Below are positions 48,966-60,828 of a stretch of DNA of 64,000 nt, one piece after another (the first letter of the stretch is position 1; every line of letters begins with the position of its first letter). Source of the DNA: Casuarina equisetifolia (taxonomy: Eukaryota; Streptophyta; Magnoliopsida; Fagales; Casuarinaceae). Made by a program: the position numbers and the translations under genes. The DNA lies in contig CM052357.1 of NCBI GenBank assembly GCA_028551475.1, forward strand, positions 27,239,745 to 27,303,744, written 5' to 3'. Under the pieces are notes generated by a model. It was not told the origin of the DNA. It was given only the letters and a program-made list of their open reading frames with translations, and ran no database searches.

Positions 48966-50006
48966 ATGTGGACCGCAAAATACCCTGTAAGCTACTGTCC
49001 ATCTCTCTCATTTTCTTCGAAAAATCGAAGACACAACCCAAGCCTCAAAAACCCCAGCTTGGCTTACTCAACTGTCCGCTCTCCCTATCCCAAACCACGC
49101 TCTATCGTGATCTCAAACTCGGTCCAAGAGTCTAGCAGTGATGCGTCAGTCACCTCCGGGCAGTTCCGAGTGGACATTCTCTCAGAATCGCTGCCGTTTA
49201 TACAGAAATTCCGTGGGAAAACCATCGTGGTCAAGTACGGTGGCGCCGCTATGAAGTCCCAGGAGCTCCAGGCATCGGTAGTCAACGACCTCGTCCTTCT
49301 TGCCTGCGTGGGCCTACACCCTGTCCTTGTCCACGGCGGTGGGCCCGAGATCAACCAATGGCTCAAGCGCGTCAACATCCCGCCAGTCTTCCACGAGGGT
49401 CTCCGCGTCACCGACGCCCAAACCATGGAAATTGTCTCCATGGTGCTGGTTGGAAAGGTCAACAAGCATCTGGTGTCCCTGATCAACAGGGCGGGCGCCA
49501 CCGCCGTCGGGCTATCCGGCATGGACGGTCAGATCCTGACTGCCCGGCCAATCCCGAAGTCCGACCAATTGGGTTTCGTCGGCGAGGTGGCACGCGTGGA
49601 TCCCACCGTCCTACGGCCACTCATCGACCGCGGACACATTCCCGTGGTAACATCAGTGGCAGCGGACGAGTCCGGCCAGCCCTACAACATCAACGCGGAC
49701 ACGGTTGCGGGAGAGTTGGCCGCCGCGTTGGGAGCCGAGAAACTCATTCTTCTGACTGATGTGGCTGGAATTTTGGAGGACCGCGAGGATCCAAGTAGTT
49801 TGGTGAAGAGGATAAGTATCAGTGGAGTGAAGAGGATGATGGAGGAAGGGAAGGTCAGGGGTGGGATGATTCCGAAGGTGAATTGTTGCGTTCGATCGCT
49901 TGCCCAAGGCGTGACGACTACGAGTATTGTTGATGGGAGGCTGCCGCACTCGCTGCTCTTGGAGATTCTGACCGATGAAGGCGCCGGTACTATGATTACC
50001 GGGTGA
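48966..50006 (+). CDS. N-acetyl-L-glutamate kinase, chloroplastic (copy 1)
   Basis: It phosphorylates N-acetylglutamate in the second, committed step of arginine synthesis in plastids. It is a single exon of 346 residues; Arabidopsis NAGK is about 347. Residues 1 to about 55 are Ser/Arg/Lys-rich and low in acidic residues, as in a plastid transit peptide. The amino acid kinase fold follows: [10 protein letters not shown] with Lys90, the HGGGPEI loop (123-129), the [12 protein letters not shown] segment (241-252), LLTDVAGIL (262-270) and GGMIPKV with Lys304. The protein ends in EGAGTMITG, as in plant orthologues. Plant NAGK is feedback-inhibited by arginine and relieved by binding the PII protein. 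Homologous substitutions relative to copy 2 are scattered, with no lesion. Confidence 0.95.
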   Translation: MWTAKYPVSYCPSLSFSSKNRRHNPSLKNPSLAYSTVRSPYPKPRSIVISNSVQESSSDASVTSGQFRVDILSESLPFIQKFRGKTIVVKYGGAAMKSQELQASVVNDLVLLACVGLHPVLVHGGGPEINQWLKRVNIPPVFHEGLRVTDAQTMEIVSMVLVGKVNKHLVSLINRAGATAVGLSGMDGQILTARPIPKSDQLGFVGEVARVDPTVLRPLIDRGHIPVVTSVAADESGQPYNINADTVAGELAAALGAEKLILLTDVAGILEDREDPSSLVKRISISGVKRMMEEGKVRGGMIPKVNCCVRSLAQGVTTTSIVDGRLPHSLLLEILTDEGAGTMITG

Positions 50007-51658
50007 AAAAAGGAGCCCGGTTTGTTTAGTTTTTGATGCGGGCTAGTCAAATGGAAAGAATTCTCAATCAATCGAGAACTAAGTTACGTTCAATTGCCTA
50101 TCATGAAAGTGGTAGTAAGAAGTTTGGAAATGGTATAAAAGCCTTGCTAAAGCTTGTAGTATGATCGAGCATTACTCAATTTGATCAAATTATTAAACAA
50201 GATCATCTCATAAATCAAAGCAAGCAAGCAGAGGGAGGTTTCACAGTGCAACCAAATTCTTTATAGATCCCATACTAACTTAGACGACTTCTTAGGCAAG
50301 TTGTGACCAAAGCCATTAAAAGTTACAATTCAGAAGTTGGATGCTTTTCTGGACCGGCCTGGTCCGGCTAATCCTGACACAGATATCGTGAATCTGCGGT
50401 GTTTCTTTCGGGCATTTATAAAAACATTTTAGTTCGTGTTTCCGACATCCAGACCTCATTGTCTATGGCCTTACAAAATTTTCCTCTCAGAGAGCACAAG
50501 TTCAGAAAGTAAGAGATACGAATAAGCGCGCACAAGCTCTCTACGTAAACTAAACTCTCTGATCTTTCTGGTTTGGATTTGGATTAGCTTGTATTCTGTG
50601 ATATTTGTGCATATTGGATACTATTGATAGGATTGCTTTAACCGATTTATTATTCACGAGTTAACTTTGTAATCGGTTCCCTAAATTGAAGCCCTAGGTT
50701 GTAATCTTTGTAATTATTTGGGGTTTGGATTTATAGGCATCCCTGAGCTTAATTGATGTATTTTTCTTAGGGGATTGCAAAACAAAAACCTGTAAATCGA
50801 TATGTTTGTACAACCCACGTGTCGGGACACGTGGGAGCCAAGATGGGCTTTGAGCTTTGGGTATTTAATATTAGGTTTCATATTAATGTTTGGCTTTTTA
50901 GATAATTAAGTTTTCTTTTAAATAAGATATAAGGTTTGAAATATTTAAAACTTAATCATGTTAGGAGTCTGAAACCCAATTGTATTAGGTATGAAGTTAG
51001 GTCTATTTAATAGAAAGTAAAGATAAAAAAAATTTTAGTGATTGAAATTTAAGTATCAATCTCTATTAAAAAGAGAACTTTAGATTTGTATCTTATGAAC
51101 TTTTCCTTCTATTTTGTTATCATTCTAAGGAATTCTATTTGGAATTGATTCTTAATTGTGTTCACTTTGGTTTTAAGATGACACCCCAATGGGTGAGATT
51201 GTTTGTTGTTTTACTTGTTTTAATAAGAAACAAGGAACCCTTTTAACAGTTTGCAAAAGAGGTAGGTTAGGCAAGTTAGCCTAATCACTTAAATGTTGTG
51301 TCGTACATGTTTCATGAATTGCTTTAGTTTTGTGTGGTTGATGATTTCTATACTGATCTGATTGCTTATGGACGTGCAAGCTTAGTTGATGTTTAACTTT
51401 GAACTGAAAACATTGTGATTTTAACTGCTAGAGGTGAATATATTTTTATTTACTTCATATTGTATATTTTGTGACATAGTTATTGGAACTATTTATGGGA
51501 CACGTCAATTTTTACTTATTAATATTAGGCAAAATCTAATTTACCTCATCTCTTAGGCTGTCAAGAACTTTTTTGCACATCGCGTAATTTGCATAAGGAT
51601 TTTCATTAGGCTTCTCCAAGAATTTCTTAGTGAGCAATTTGCGTTACTCTCAATTGGA
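50007..51658. other. Intergenic region with a DDR4-flank repeat and AT-rich element
   Basis: 50395-50505 (tttataaaaaca, tttagttcgtgtttccg, aaaattttcctctca) repeats 53170-53285, the 3' flank of the DDR4-like gene. 50930-51045 (caattgtattaggt, aggtctatttaata) resembles the AT-rich repeat near 45611 and 46612 in inverted orientation. No coding sequence is recognised. Confidence 0.5.
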
Positions 51659-52834
51659 ATGGGTACGGCATCACACTCGATAAAGCAGTGCATCACAGGG
51701 TTGGCCATCGAAGACATGGGAGTGAAAGTGGATTGGTCAAATCTTCCGATGGATTTGTTGCAAGTGATCGGCAAGAGCCTTGACACCCAAATCGATGTTC
51801 TTCGATTTCGCAGCATCTGTAGCTCTTGGCGTTCCTCTATCCCTTCTTTTAACACCAATTCTATTCGCTTTCCTCTCCACTGCCCTAACCCCCTCGACAT
51901 GCACAAGGCTAGGCCACGAAGACCAGCTTTTCTCTGCCAAAGTACTCTCTATTACATTAAACGAGTGAGTCCTCGAACTTCTTCTCCAATCCCTCATAAA
52001 GGTCGGTTATTGAAGATTGAAGAGCATAATTGGGGCAAGTTGCGTCTTCTGAACCCACTACTCTCCGGCGTCCCCTGCCACAACACCTACCAGATCAATC
52101 CCGAACTCAAGTGGTTGAACTTGTTCGACTTTGTGGTCGTTGAGTTGACTAAAGCCTATAGAATTAAATACTCATGGCAAACTGAAGATGGAAAAATGTT
52201 CCCTAGCAACTCCCATATACCTGGGGGGAGTAAAGTTGTGGTGTTCCCAGATACAATATGGACTGATGTGGATGCATGCTTTATTTTGATCTTGAAAAGA
52301 GGAATTTTGAGTTTTGCAAAATGTGGGGATGAGAATTTGACCATTATAGGTGAGGGAAGATCTTATTATGACGATATTATTGTTTACAAAGGTCAATTCT
52401 ATGTTATTGACAACTTGGGGATGGTTTCCTGGATTGACCGTTCATCCATGGAGTTGGTACAATTTGTGCCCCTGCTACATGGGTTGGGCAACCGAAAGCA
52501 TTTGGTGGAGTCAGGTGGAGCTCTTTATGTTGTTGACATATACCATGGTGGGCTAATATCCGAAAATATTGTTGGTTGTGCAGTATATAAGCTTGATGAA
52601 GAAGTGGGTCAATGGGTTCCAGTGAAGAGCCTGGGTAATCAAGTATTTATTTTGGGTGATGATTGTTCAGTCTCTGTTTCGGCTCAAGAATTTCTTGGAT
52701 TTCAAGGGAACTTCATCCATTTGTCTGGTTTTGAATATGGAAATCCTGTTCTCAACCTGAAGGATCAAAGCGTTAAACTATTATATAGTTCCAAAGAGCA
52801 TTCTGAGCTATTCCTGCTTCCCCCACCCTTGTGA
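51659..52834 (+). CDS. F-box protein with DUF295 domain (SKIP23-like)
   Basis: It is a substrate-recruiting subunit candidate for SCF ubiquitin ligases. Single exon, 391 residues from the first ATG. The F-box (VDWSNLPMDLLQVIGKSL, then FRSICSSWRSSIP) starts near residue 24. A second ATG at 51716 gives the more usual family start a few residues before VDW and may be the real one. The C-terminal two thirds is the DUF295 beta-propeller-like domain: LLKIEEHNWGKLRLLNPL, VVVFPDTIW, YYDDIIVYKGQFYVIDNLG, GNRKHLVESGGALYVVDIY, and VFILGDDCSVSVSAQEF. The expected closing phrase is LPPPL, then stop. A polyadenylation signal aataaa lies at about 53066-53071. The substrate is unknown. No lesion is seen. Confidence 0.9.
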   Translation: MGTASHSIKQCITGLAIEDMGVKVDWSNLPMDLLQVIGKSLDTQIDVLRFRSICSSWRSSIPSFNTNSIRFPLHCPNPLDMHKARPRRPAFLCQSTLYYIKRVSPRTSSPIPHKGRLLKIEEHNWGKLRLLNPLLSGVPCHNTYQINPELKWLNLFDFVVVELTKAYRIKYSWQTEDGKMFPSNSHIPGGSKVVVFPDTIWTDVDACFILILKRGILSFAKCGDENLTIIGEGRSYYDDIIVYKGQFYVIDNLGMVSWIDRSSMELVQFVPLLHGLGNRKHLVESGGALYVVDIYHGGLISENIVGCAVYKLDEEVGQWVPVKSLGNQVFILGDDCSVSVSAQEFLGFQGNFIHLSGFEYGNPVLNLKDQSVKLLYSSKEHSELFLLPPPL

Positions 52835-53294
52835 ACTTTCTCCCACGCTGGATTTTTCTGGTGGCATTTTAAACTTTTCCCCATGTATTTACAATTTCTT
52901 GCTGTTACACGGCGTATTTACTCTACAAAGATAAACAAGCTCTTGTTCAAGACAAGATGTGATACTTTCATAGTTGGCATGAACAATAAGGATGTTCTAC
53001 TTTATGGCAGAGATGAAAAACGTGGAACCATTCTGTGTAGTTGCCTGTTTTGTCGTTGATGTCTATAATAAATCTGCGGTTTTATGGGACGAAACTGAAT
53101 GAGGCTAATCCATGGCTTTGGCTCGTTACATACATCAACATTAAGGATGGTTTGAATTTATAAAAGCATTGACGAGTTTGTTTCATGCATTTATAAAAAC
53201 AATTTAGTTCGTGTTTCCGTCATGCAAACGTGCAAATCTATGGGATTGTGTCGCAAAATTTTCCTCTCAAGGACAAAAAATTGTGAAAACTCGT
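52835..53294. other. Convergent 3' flanks of the F-box and DDR4-like genes
   Basis: It holds the F-box 3' untranslated sequence and the repeat 53170-53285, also found at 50395-50505. No coding content is seen. Confidence 0.55.
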
Positions 53295-53507
53295 TTAGCT
53301 GCGACCAACTTCTGCACGAGTACCTTGGGAGGAATCTAGCTGCATCTCTTGGTTAACACTTTTTGGGACATCCTCATCCTCTGAATCGGGTACAACGAGT
53401 GAGTCGAGGGCTGAATTTCGGGTGGGTCTTTGTCTCAACCTATTCTTCGTACCCACACTCCCAGTTTTGTTGACTAGATGACTCGTGGCTCCAGCTAGTC
53501 CCTTACT
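53295..53507 (-). other. In-frame coding-like extension after the DDR4 TGA
   Basis: Directly after the TGA at 53508-53510 the same frame stays open for 70 codons to a TAA at 53295-53297. It contains KNRLRQRPTRNSALDSL followed by VVPDSEDEDVP, a composition expected for the tail of a nuclear protein. CCC-TGA-AGT is one C-to-T change from CCC-CGA-AGT, a CpG site. Confidence 0.6.
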
Positions 53508-56500
53508 TCAGGGCTCCTCCCCCAGTTTCTGATGGTCCAGTCCACCAAAATCATTTGCCTTCTGAGAATGAAGCGACGCATGACTCCTGTTGTGCGCTTC
53601 AGAATTTTCCAAGTCCCTACGATCATCACTGTCATCATCCATTCTTCTACGGTAATCATTATCCTTATTCTCATAATCAACGACAACCTCTTGAAGCACA
53701 TGACTTTCGGTGTTACTATCTATGGAGGCCCCTCTACCAGAATCATCTTGCAAATGAGTGTCCGTTTCTCGACCCCCATCACACTGGCTACCCTCCCCTT
53801 CTCGCTTTTGCTCTGTAGTAGGTTGTCCTTCTCTGAAAGAGAATTGAAGTCACATTCAACAAAAGTGAGTTCTTAGTGTAAGATCATATGTGCAACCTAA
53901 TTGTGTTGCAGATTGTTCTGTTACAAGACTTGTTAAAGCAGATCACGTTCCTAAAGTGAATGATTTCTTGTCGAGTTGAATTCCTAATTCCTAATGCGTT
54001 ACCTGAGTCACTATGCACCAAACTATCACCATTCTCACACAAATAAAACATAGTTGTCTGCACCTCGTTAATTTTCCTATTGAGTGGCCTTTTATTATCG
54101 TAATTTTATGCCCATCATCATGCTATAGCATTGACAAACCTTTGTTCATAACCAAAACGTTTTTATGAGAGCTAGCCCAGATAGGTCCCCAGAGAGCCTA
54201 TCTAGTTGTGATACTCTGTTTTTGCAACTCACCTGCTATGTGCATAGTTGAAACACAGTATTCTGGCTGCAACTTATGCAGCATGAATCTGCCTAAGGAT
54301 CTACCATTACAATATTTACAGATTTAAGGACCTCAGCTGTGCATTATTCATGGTGAAAAAAAATTCGTTGAAAAACTTTCCTGGGATGGAAGTGTGGCCA
54401 GCTGAGACATCATTAATAATTAGTTTTCGTATCAAGCCATACATCAATATGATGTTCTTTTGAGTCTCTGCTTGAACAGGATCAGCTCTACAGAAATATT
54501 TCTCCTAACTAATGAAGTGAACTGTTAATTTAATCAATGTAATGATCACGTTCACCTATCAGCCAATCAATTTCAACAAACAGTTCTGCCCAATCATGAC
54601 AAATGGCTACCATTTTGTACGTATGTCCAATAGATTGCGAAGTTTTTACGAAATTTTTTCTGACAGCACACTTTTGGGAAGCGATGAAAACAATTACTTA
54701 GAAACCAAATAAGGGTGTCATATGATCTTTTAGAAACACTCTATCTAATTCCTCATGCACCATGTGCAAGAAAAGGAAACTTCGTCACAAACTTCAAATG
54801 ATCAGATGTAGCTTTTAAGAAAACCTGGCTACATTCTTTTTCTCATTTAATGAACTAAAAAATTCCTAATTTATTGAACATAAAAGAATATTTGTGCGCC
54901 AGAAGATTATTGTTGCAATAACTATCTCATCACATCAAACTCAATCGTAGAAGCGGGAAAGATAGCACAAGAAATTAATCTATAGAGGTAAAAGTGATAA
55001 CAGAAAATATCTCTTACTTTGTTAGTTGTAGAGCCTCATCAATGGCCTGATCATATTCTTCTGCAAGTGATTTACGAAATTGAAAGCAGTCTATAACTAT
55101 AAAAGAAGTGAAATTCAAGAACAAATAATGTAGAAAACATTTGAAGAAATAAATATCAGGAACAGATCATCATTGAGAGATTCTCCGGACTATATCGTAG
55201 TTCACTTGCCACAGAGCTTGAGTTTCATGGATATAGTACAACTTTCCTAGTTTGTCCGTCTTGGGATTTAGCTACTATATGAGAACGAAGTCTCAAATTA
55301 AGAATAATTCAAACTGGCTTCACTAAGATATTTAAGGACAACGAAGCATCTGGTTCCGATCCAAATGAAGCAAGGAAAAGGATTTTCAAAGCATATTCAA
55401 GAATAGTCCGAGCATGAAAGAATTGTACCAACCATGCAAAACATGGTTTTCGTGACCACCATTCTCTAACACAAGTTGACAAGTTTGTATTCAGAAATCA
55501 AATATTAACTAATACTTTTCAACTCTACTATTTTGGGAATACTAGGATAATATTTTTAGCATTCAGGAAGAAGATCATACACTTGCAATTTAATCTGTAC
55601 TCATAAACTGCATCTGTCAATTTTAAGCTTAAGCAAGGTTTCCAAAAGAAGCTCTAAGCGAGCCAACCTTGGGCAAGAATTGAGGAGCTTAAGCCATTAA
55701 CAGCTTGTCCTGATTATCTTTTTTGAAGTACCACAACCACAATGACCAATTCCTACATAGGCCCTCACCAGAACATATATAGAGTAGCACAGGCGTACTT
55801 TCAGTACCGGTCAAAAATATTACAGCTTGCATATATCTAATAGATACCTTACCTATGTTTAGGATAAGAACATAAAGCGTGGAACTACTTATGTTTCCAA
55901 TCCCAAACTAATTATTATGCTTATTCACAGAAACTTGAAAATAATGCACCACCTCAACTCTGCACATGAAATTCTACCTTTATCGTATGTGAACCAGGTC
56001 GTGGGAGGCCCTAAGAATTTGAACTCATTCTAGTTCTAATTTAATTGCACAGAATAAAAACTGATATTATGCAGCTCTAGAAGTATATTAAAAGCTTTAT
56101 GAACCAAAATTTTAAGTTGGAAAGTAACTTCAGGATGTATGCTGCATAACCAGATGATATAAGCTAGAAAAACAAAGTATGCAATGTACCAAATGTGTAA
56201 CTGATAGTCCTACGAGTGCGACAGGAACGAGTAATTCCTGCACCATGAGGATTCCAAATATTATTCAGGACCATCTCTTGCCTTTGCTTTCGCTTCAGTG
56301 CCCGTTCTTTATTCTGGAATATAATGGTTGTGCTAGAGATAATCAATATGAAATCAAATGACTATGGAAACATTAAACTGTTAATATACAATTTACCTTC
56401 ATGAGTTTCTCAAGAACAGGAATAGCATCAGTTTTGATTATCTTGGCAACATCAACTTCTGCTACAACTTTGCTACATGAGAGTTCATCCTGCCATTACC

Positions 56501-59183
56501 ACAAATAGATGAGATGAAACAAGGTTCTCTTTTTTATTTCTCAATATAGGTAATGGTATTGAGGGGATTCGAACCAAAGATTCTGAGATCAGAAACCAAC
56601 AGTTCTGCCACTATGCTATTGGCCCCCATTCAAAACATGGTTTTTATCACAGACCAAACAGAAAATTCAACCTTACCGCAGCTTTGTTAAACTCCTCAAG
56701 ATTGGTTGCAAGAGTTTCCCATCGAGAAGTGGTCATTGATGAAGAAAAACGCTGCTTACTCTTGGAGTTTCTCTTTGGCTGATACATAATTACTTCCCTG
56801 TATAATCTATGACCAATGATTTTGTTTCCATCACACCTACCACGGACAGAAGAATATAAAATGATCATGCTGCTAAGTATCACGACAGTCATGACATAAA
56901 CAAAACATACCAATAGGTAGTCCCATTTCCATCTGCTCCTATCTTATCTTTGCGGAAACAAGAAATTTGATTTCCTTGTTTAATAGCATCATTTATAAAA
57001 GACAGTGTATCATCTTGCTGCAAACAAAAAACAAATGGTTACTAAAATTGCATCCAACATATTCTTTTGGACTCCTTTAATGGAAGGCAGAAGTGACAGG
57101 GCATTGACAACAACATACTATGTCTAAAGAAAATAACAAATTCCTATACTAGCAACACAGGCAGTTAGAGGATCTCCACATGTAAAGCATAAAGAACAAT
57201 CCTAAATTATTAGAAGAAAATCACTAAAAGGAAGAGGACATATTACATCAGCTCGGATTTCACAAAGTGCCTTTAAAACCAATAAACGATTTGTTGGATC
57301 AAGACTTTTGTATCTGGACATTTCCTCACTGCAAAAGAGAGCTAAAAGGTACTATGACCTCGGAAAGTGAAAGGACCTGTTCAAATTAAAAATGTATACA
57401 CAATAAGTACCCTTTAGCTGCCATTAGTGGAATCTCCCCTTCAGCTACCTGCAAATGAGGGCAAATAAATTTCCGAACTGTAAACCCAGGCTAATTTAGA
57501 AAGGGTAAAAATAGTTCATGCAAGCATGCTGACTTTAATAGCTTACCCAAGCCCACCAAACAGCAAGTTTCTTACAAACCGCAACCACCCACGCATCTGA
57601 ACCATCCAGTGTTTTACTTACAGGGGGTATTCCCTGCACGGAATTGAGGCCGTATACGTTAAAGGCAAAAACAAATTGAGAGCAAAACAGGAACTCTTCG
57701 AAAGAATTGAAAACATTTATAAATGTGCAATAGAAATTAGCGACTGGAATGCAGACCATGCTTTCTTGGATTTTCTCAAAAATTCGGACTAATTTACAAC
57801 TATTGATCATTTCATACATTCTGAAGCATGATGGTCAGTACTAGATTAAAGCTTGATGAAATTTTGTAAACCAGCACTTATTACTTAATCATAAAGCAAT
57901 CGTAAAGAAAAGAAGAAAAAGAATTACAAAAAGAACAACTATGAATAAGAAAATTCTGGAGCCTATCCAACAAAACCAATACAAAAAGCCATATTCAGCT
58001 GCCTGAAGATAGAAAAGTTGCATGCAATCCAATAGCATAAACAAGTAAAATTTGAAAGCAAACACGACCAAGCCAGGTTCTGAAGAAACTATATAAAAAT
58101 AAAAGTTTCCGTGAGAAAAACATTTGGAAGCCATTGTCTGCGAAGTATTAAAAAAAATAACGCAGAATCTACTATCTTGTCTATCAAATTATCCGTGACA
58201 AAAATATTTCACATATCCCAAAAGGAGCTAAATTTTAATTACCTTCTCCATGTTTCACAAACCATTCAATTAAACATCTTGCATTATTTACTAAAATGAG
58301 TAAGAAACGCCTGAAAAAGAAGGATGTTTAAGTTCCCTTAACTATTCGTTTTTATGCTCTTGTTTTCACCATTTCCTCAACTTAATCTCCCTAGATTGTT
58401 CACGTATGAATACAAATCAAGCAAAAAGTATATATTTTATATCAATACCAACCACGTTTAGTGCAAGACACGTCGAGTTATTCTCACTCATCTGATGCTT
58501 AATAGTTTTTCTGCGAGGCATTTGTGTTAGTTTTGGCCAATACCTTGCAGCCGCTATAGAGTTTCAAGTACACAAATTTCACAACCGCACTTAACTCATT
58601 CAAGAAAAAGAACATGTAAGTAACACGAGACGCAAAAGGGAGCTTGAACAACCACTTCCATTCTGTCCTTATGGAATTGCAGAAATCAGCAAGATCAGAT
58701 AACCAACCACACGTTTCACTTAATGCCAACTATTTCACTATTAGCACTGAAGTCGATAATTGTGTTCATAAACGGTAATAGTAATGGTAAACCTTCAAAA
58801 GCGCAATGTGAAGCTGAGCAAGCGAACTGTCGGGCTTTATCAAACCCATCTCAATCTGTTCCGCTGAGAGTCTCAAATCACTCCCAATCACTGGCTCAAA
58901 AACCTGCAGAAACAATCACATTACTCATCGAAGTTGGTACGGGCATAAAACGATACGTTTTTAATATTGATTTCAAAGGAGAAGAGAATGATCTTACACT
59001 AAGGAAATTGAGGACCGACGCCAGCTCCCATCGTCCCCGTAGTTTCGCAACCTCTGATTCGAAATCGAACTCGTCCGGAACCACCACTGGCTCCTCGGAG
59101 CTTCCTTCTTTTGCCATTGGCTGCACTTCTTTCCTGGCAGTCTTACTCGCCACTGAAGCACGGGTCCGGCGACGGCCGGTCAT
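53508..59183 (-). CDS. DDT-domain protein (DDR4-like), ISWI-type chromatin remodelling partner
   Basis: Eleven exons join in frame to 463 residues: 58998-59183, 58793-58903, 57547-57633, 57411-57448, 57247-57328, 56911-57017, 56677-56836, 56397-56489, 56190-56313, 55018-55096 and 53508-53832. The N-terminus is Arg/Lys-rich (MTGRRRTRASVASK), suggesting nuclear location. The DDT region follows at about 40-105 (RGRWELASVLNFLS, VFEPVIGSDLRLS). WHIM-like phrases come next: GLIKPDSSLAQLHIALLKG, GIPPVSK, WVVAVCKKLAVWWAWVAEGE, LDPTNRLLVLKALCEIRAD and TTYWCDGNKIIGHRLYREV. A Lys/Arg-rich stretch (KERALKRKQRQE) precedes an acidic, Ser-rich tail. I recognise this as the plant DDT protein group that includes Arabidopsis DDR4, which pairs with ISWI remodellers; the exact paralogue is less sure. 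The TGA probably truncates the tail by about 70 residues, while the domains are intact. Confidence 0.85.
56535..56635 (-). mobile_element. tRNA-derived SINE in intron 7 of the DDR4-like gene
   Basis: The minus strand has an RNA polymerase III box A (TAGCATAGTGG, 56608-56618) and box B (GGTTCGAATCC, 56565-56575) about 33 bases apart. It starts GGGGGCCAATAGC and ends CCTCAATACC followed by an AT-rich tail. The arms do not pair as a proper tRNA cloverleaf, so a SINE head is more likely than a tRNA gene. It takes up over half of a 187-base intron. Confidence 0.65.
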
Positions 59184-60586
59184 AGTTTTAGTGAGAGAGC
59201 TTTCAGAGACAGAAAGTGTAGGGAACGAAAAGTATGCTCCAAAGATTCACACAGAGAGAGAGAGAAGGGGGGGAGTTGAAGGGGTCGTGTCGTGCGTGAC
59301 TTTTGGAGTTTTCCCGCCTAAATCGTTTCGCTGTCTCGTGGAAGGTCGCGGTTAAGTTGCGTAGCTTATGCTTCCTATGGCATTAAGCGCACCGTTTTGA
59401 ACGCAATCCACCAATGCAGAAACCCCGTGTTTGGATTGGAGAGGGAAGGGAAGTGGAAGGATTTCATTTTGATGTCCTTTAGTTTCAAAACATTTCAAGT
59501 TTGAAAGGACTTAATTATTATTTTATGTGAAGATAACCAATTTTCTGATTCTAAGTAAAGATAATAAGGTTATAGTATCTTCTAATATAGTAGAAGAGGA
59601 AATACTTCTTTCCTAATATTGGAGGAAAAAAATGATAAGATGAAGGAAAATGTGGTCCAAAATGGGATATATTGTGACCTTCAAACGCTTTTGTTAATAA
59701 TCAACTTAAGACCATAGATGATTTGACTTAATCCTTATGGTTGTTGTAATTTGTTATAAAAATAGTTGGACAAAATACTTTTTATATGTTTTATTATTTC
59801 AACCCTTTGATAATACACCTTAAATCGTTAAAGCAATGAGAGAAATTGAATTAAGAAACCAAAAAAAAAAAAAACTTTACTAGAAAACTTTACTAGGATT
59901 TTATGACATTATTTACAGAGTTTTCCAAAAAAAAAAAAAGAGCAACTTTATAGATGTTAAAAAAACATTCTTAGACGTAAATTATATGTTATCTAAATTA
60001 AAGTTGCATGATTCATGTCAACTTGAATATTATTGAAACATGTGACAAAAGAATAGTAAGCTCAAGACAATTCCGTAAATGGTGATAGTCCCAACATTAA
60101 AAAGTTTCTTTACATGTCAAAAAAGTCAATTCTTAGACTGCAAGATCTTGAAAAAATTACTTAACTGTAATTTTTAATTTATATCCTCCTAGTTGATCAT
60201 AACTAAGAGTTTAAGGACTCTGTCTTCAAATTTGATGTGGGGATAATTCTGTCGATGCAATAAGAATTTTGATAGCGACTTGCAAGTGATTAGAAAAACT
60301 AATGGATTAATTTGTTGGGTTTAATGGCTCTTGAATGACCCAAGAAAGAGGAGATAAATTGGGCCTAAACTTTTCTAATGACTTTTTGGTGTTTTAACAA
60401 GCTTCACTATAAATACTACTAGATGTTGAATAACTTGAAGTTATAAACCATACTACAACCAAGTAAGGCAGTGTTAGACCCACGGGCTCGATGCAAGTAT
60501 AATACGAAATGGTCTGCTAGTCAATTCATTAGTTAATGTCAACACAAGAGCTATTCAGCAAGCAAATGTGAAATTAAAGTGGTTTA
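59184..60586. other. DDR4 upstream and AT-rich intergenic DNA
   Basis: An AG repeat (gagagagagagag, about 59253-59265) lies about 75 bases upstream of the DDR4 ATG, in the likely leader. From 59450 the sequence is AT-rich with no recognised gene. Confidence 0.5.
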
Positions 60587-60720
60587 GCATTTATTACTTA
60601 ATCACAAAGCAATCATAAACCAAAAAAAAAAAAAAAAGAATTACACAAACAACAACTACGAGTAAGAAATTTTTGGCCAAGACCTTGCAGCTGCCATAGA
60701 GTTTCAATTACGTCGGATTT
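60587..60720 (-). repeat. Duplicated scrap of DDR4 intron 2
   Basis: 60587-60670 aligns with 57879-57955 (ttattacttaatca(c/t)aaagcaat, then agaattaca). The next bases, ttttggccaagaccttgcag, align with 58535-58555 (ttttggccaataccttgcag). Two separated parts of one intron thus lie side by side in the same orientation. Confidence 0.75.
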
Positions 60721-60828
60721 GAGTAGACTTCGATTTGTATCTAATGAGAGTGATATGGGCAAGTGGCGGTACGAGATCCCAAATTTGGTTTTATACGAAA
60801 GTAGTATATTATTCATCATAATAGCATG

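Noticed and set aside
49682-50071. Antisense frames across NAGK copy 1 (and 63186-63554 across copy 2)
   Set aside because: Codon-bias shadows of the real sense gene, with no protein resemblance.
56535-56635. Possible tRNA gene on the minus strand (box A and box B present)
   Set aside because: Acceptor and T-stem bases do not pair and the tail looks like a SINE, so I called it a SINE.
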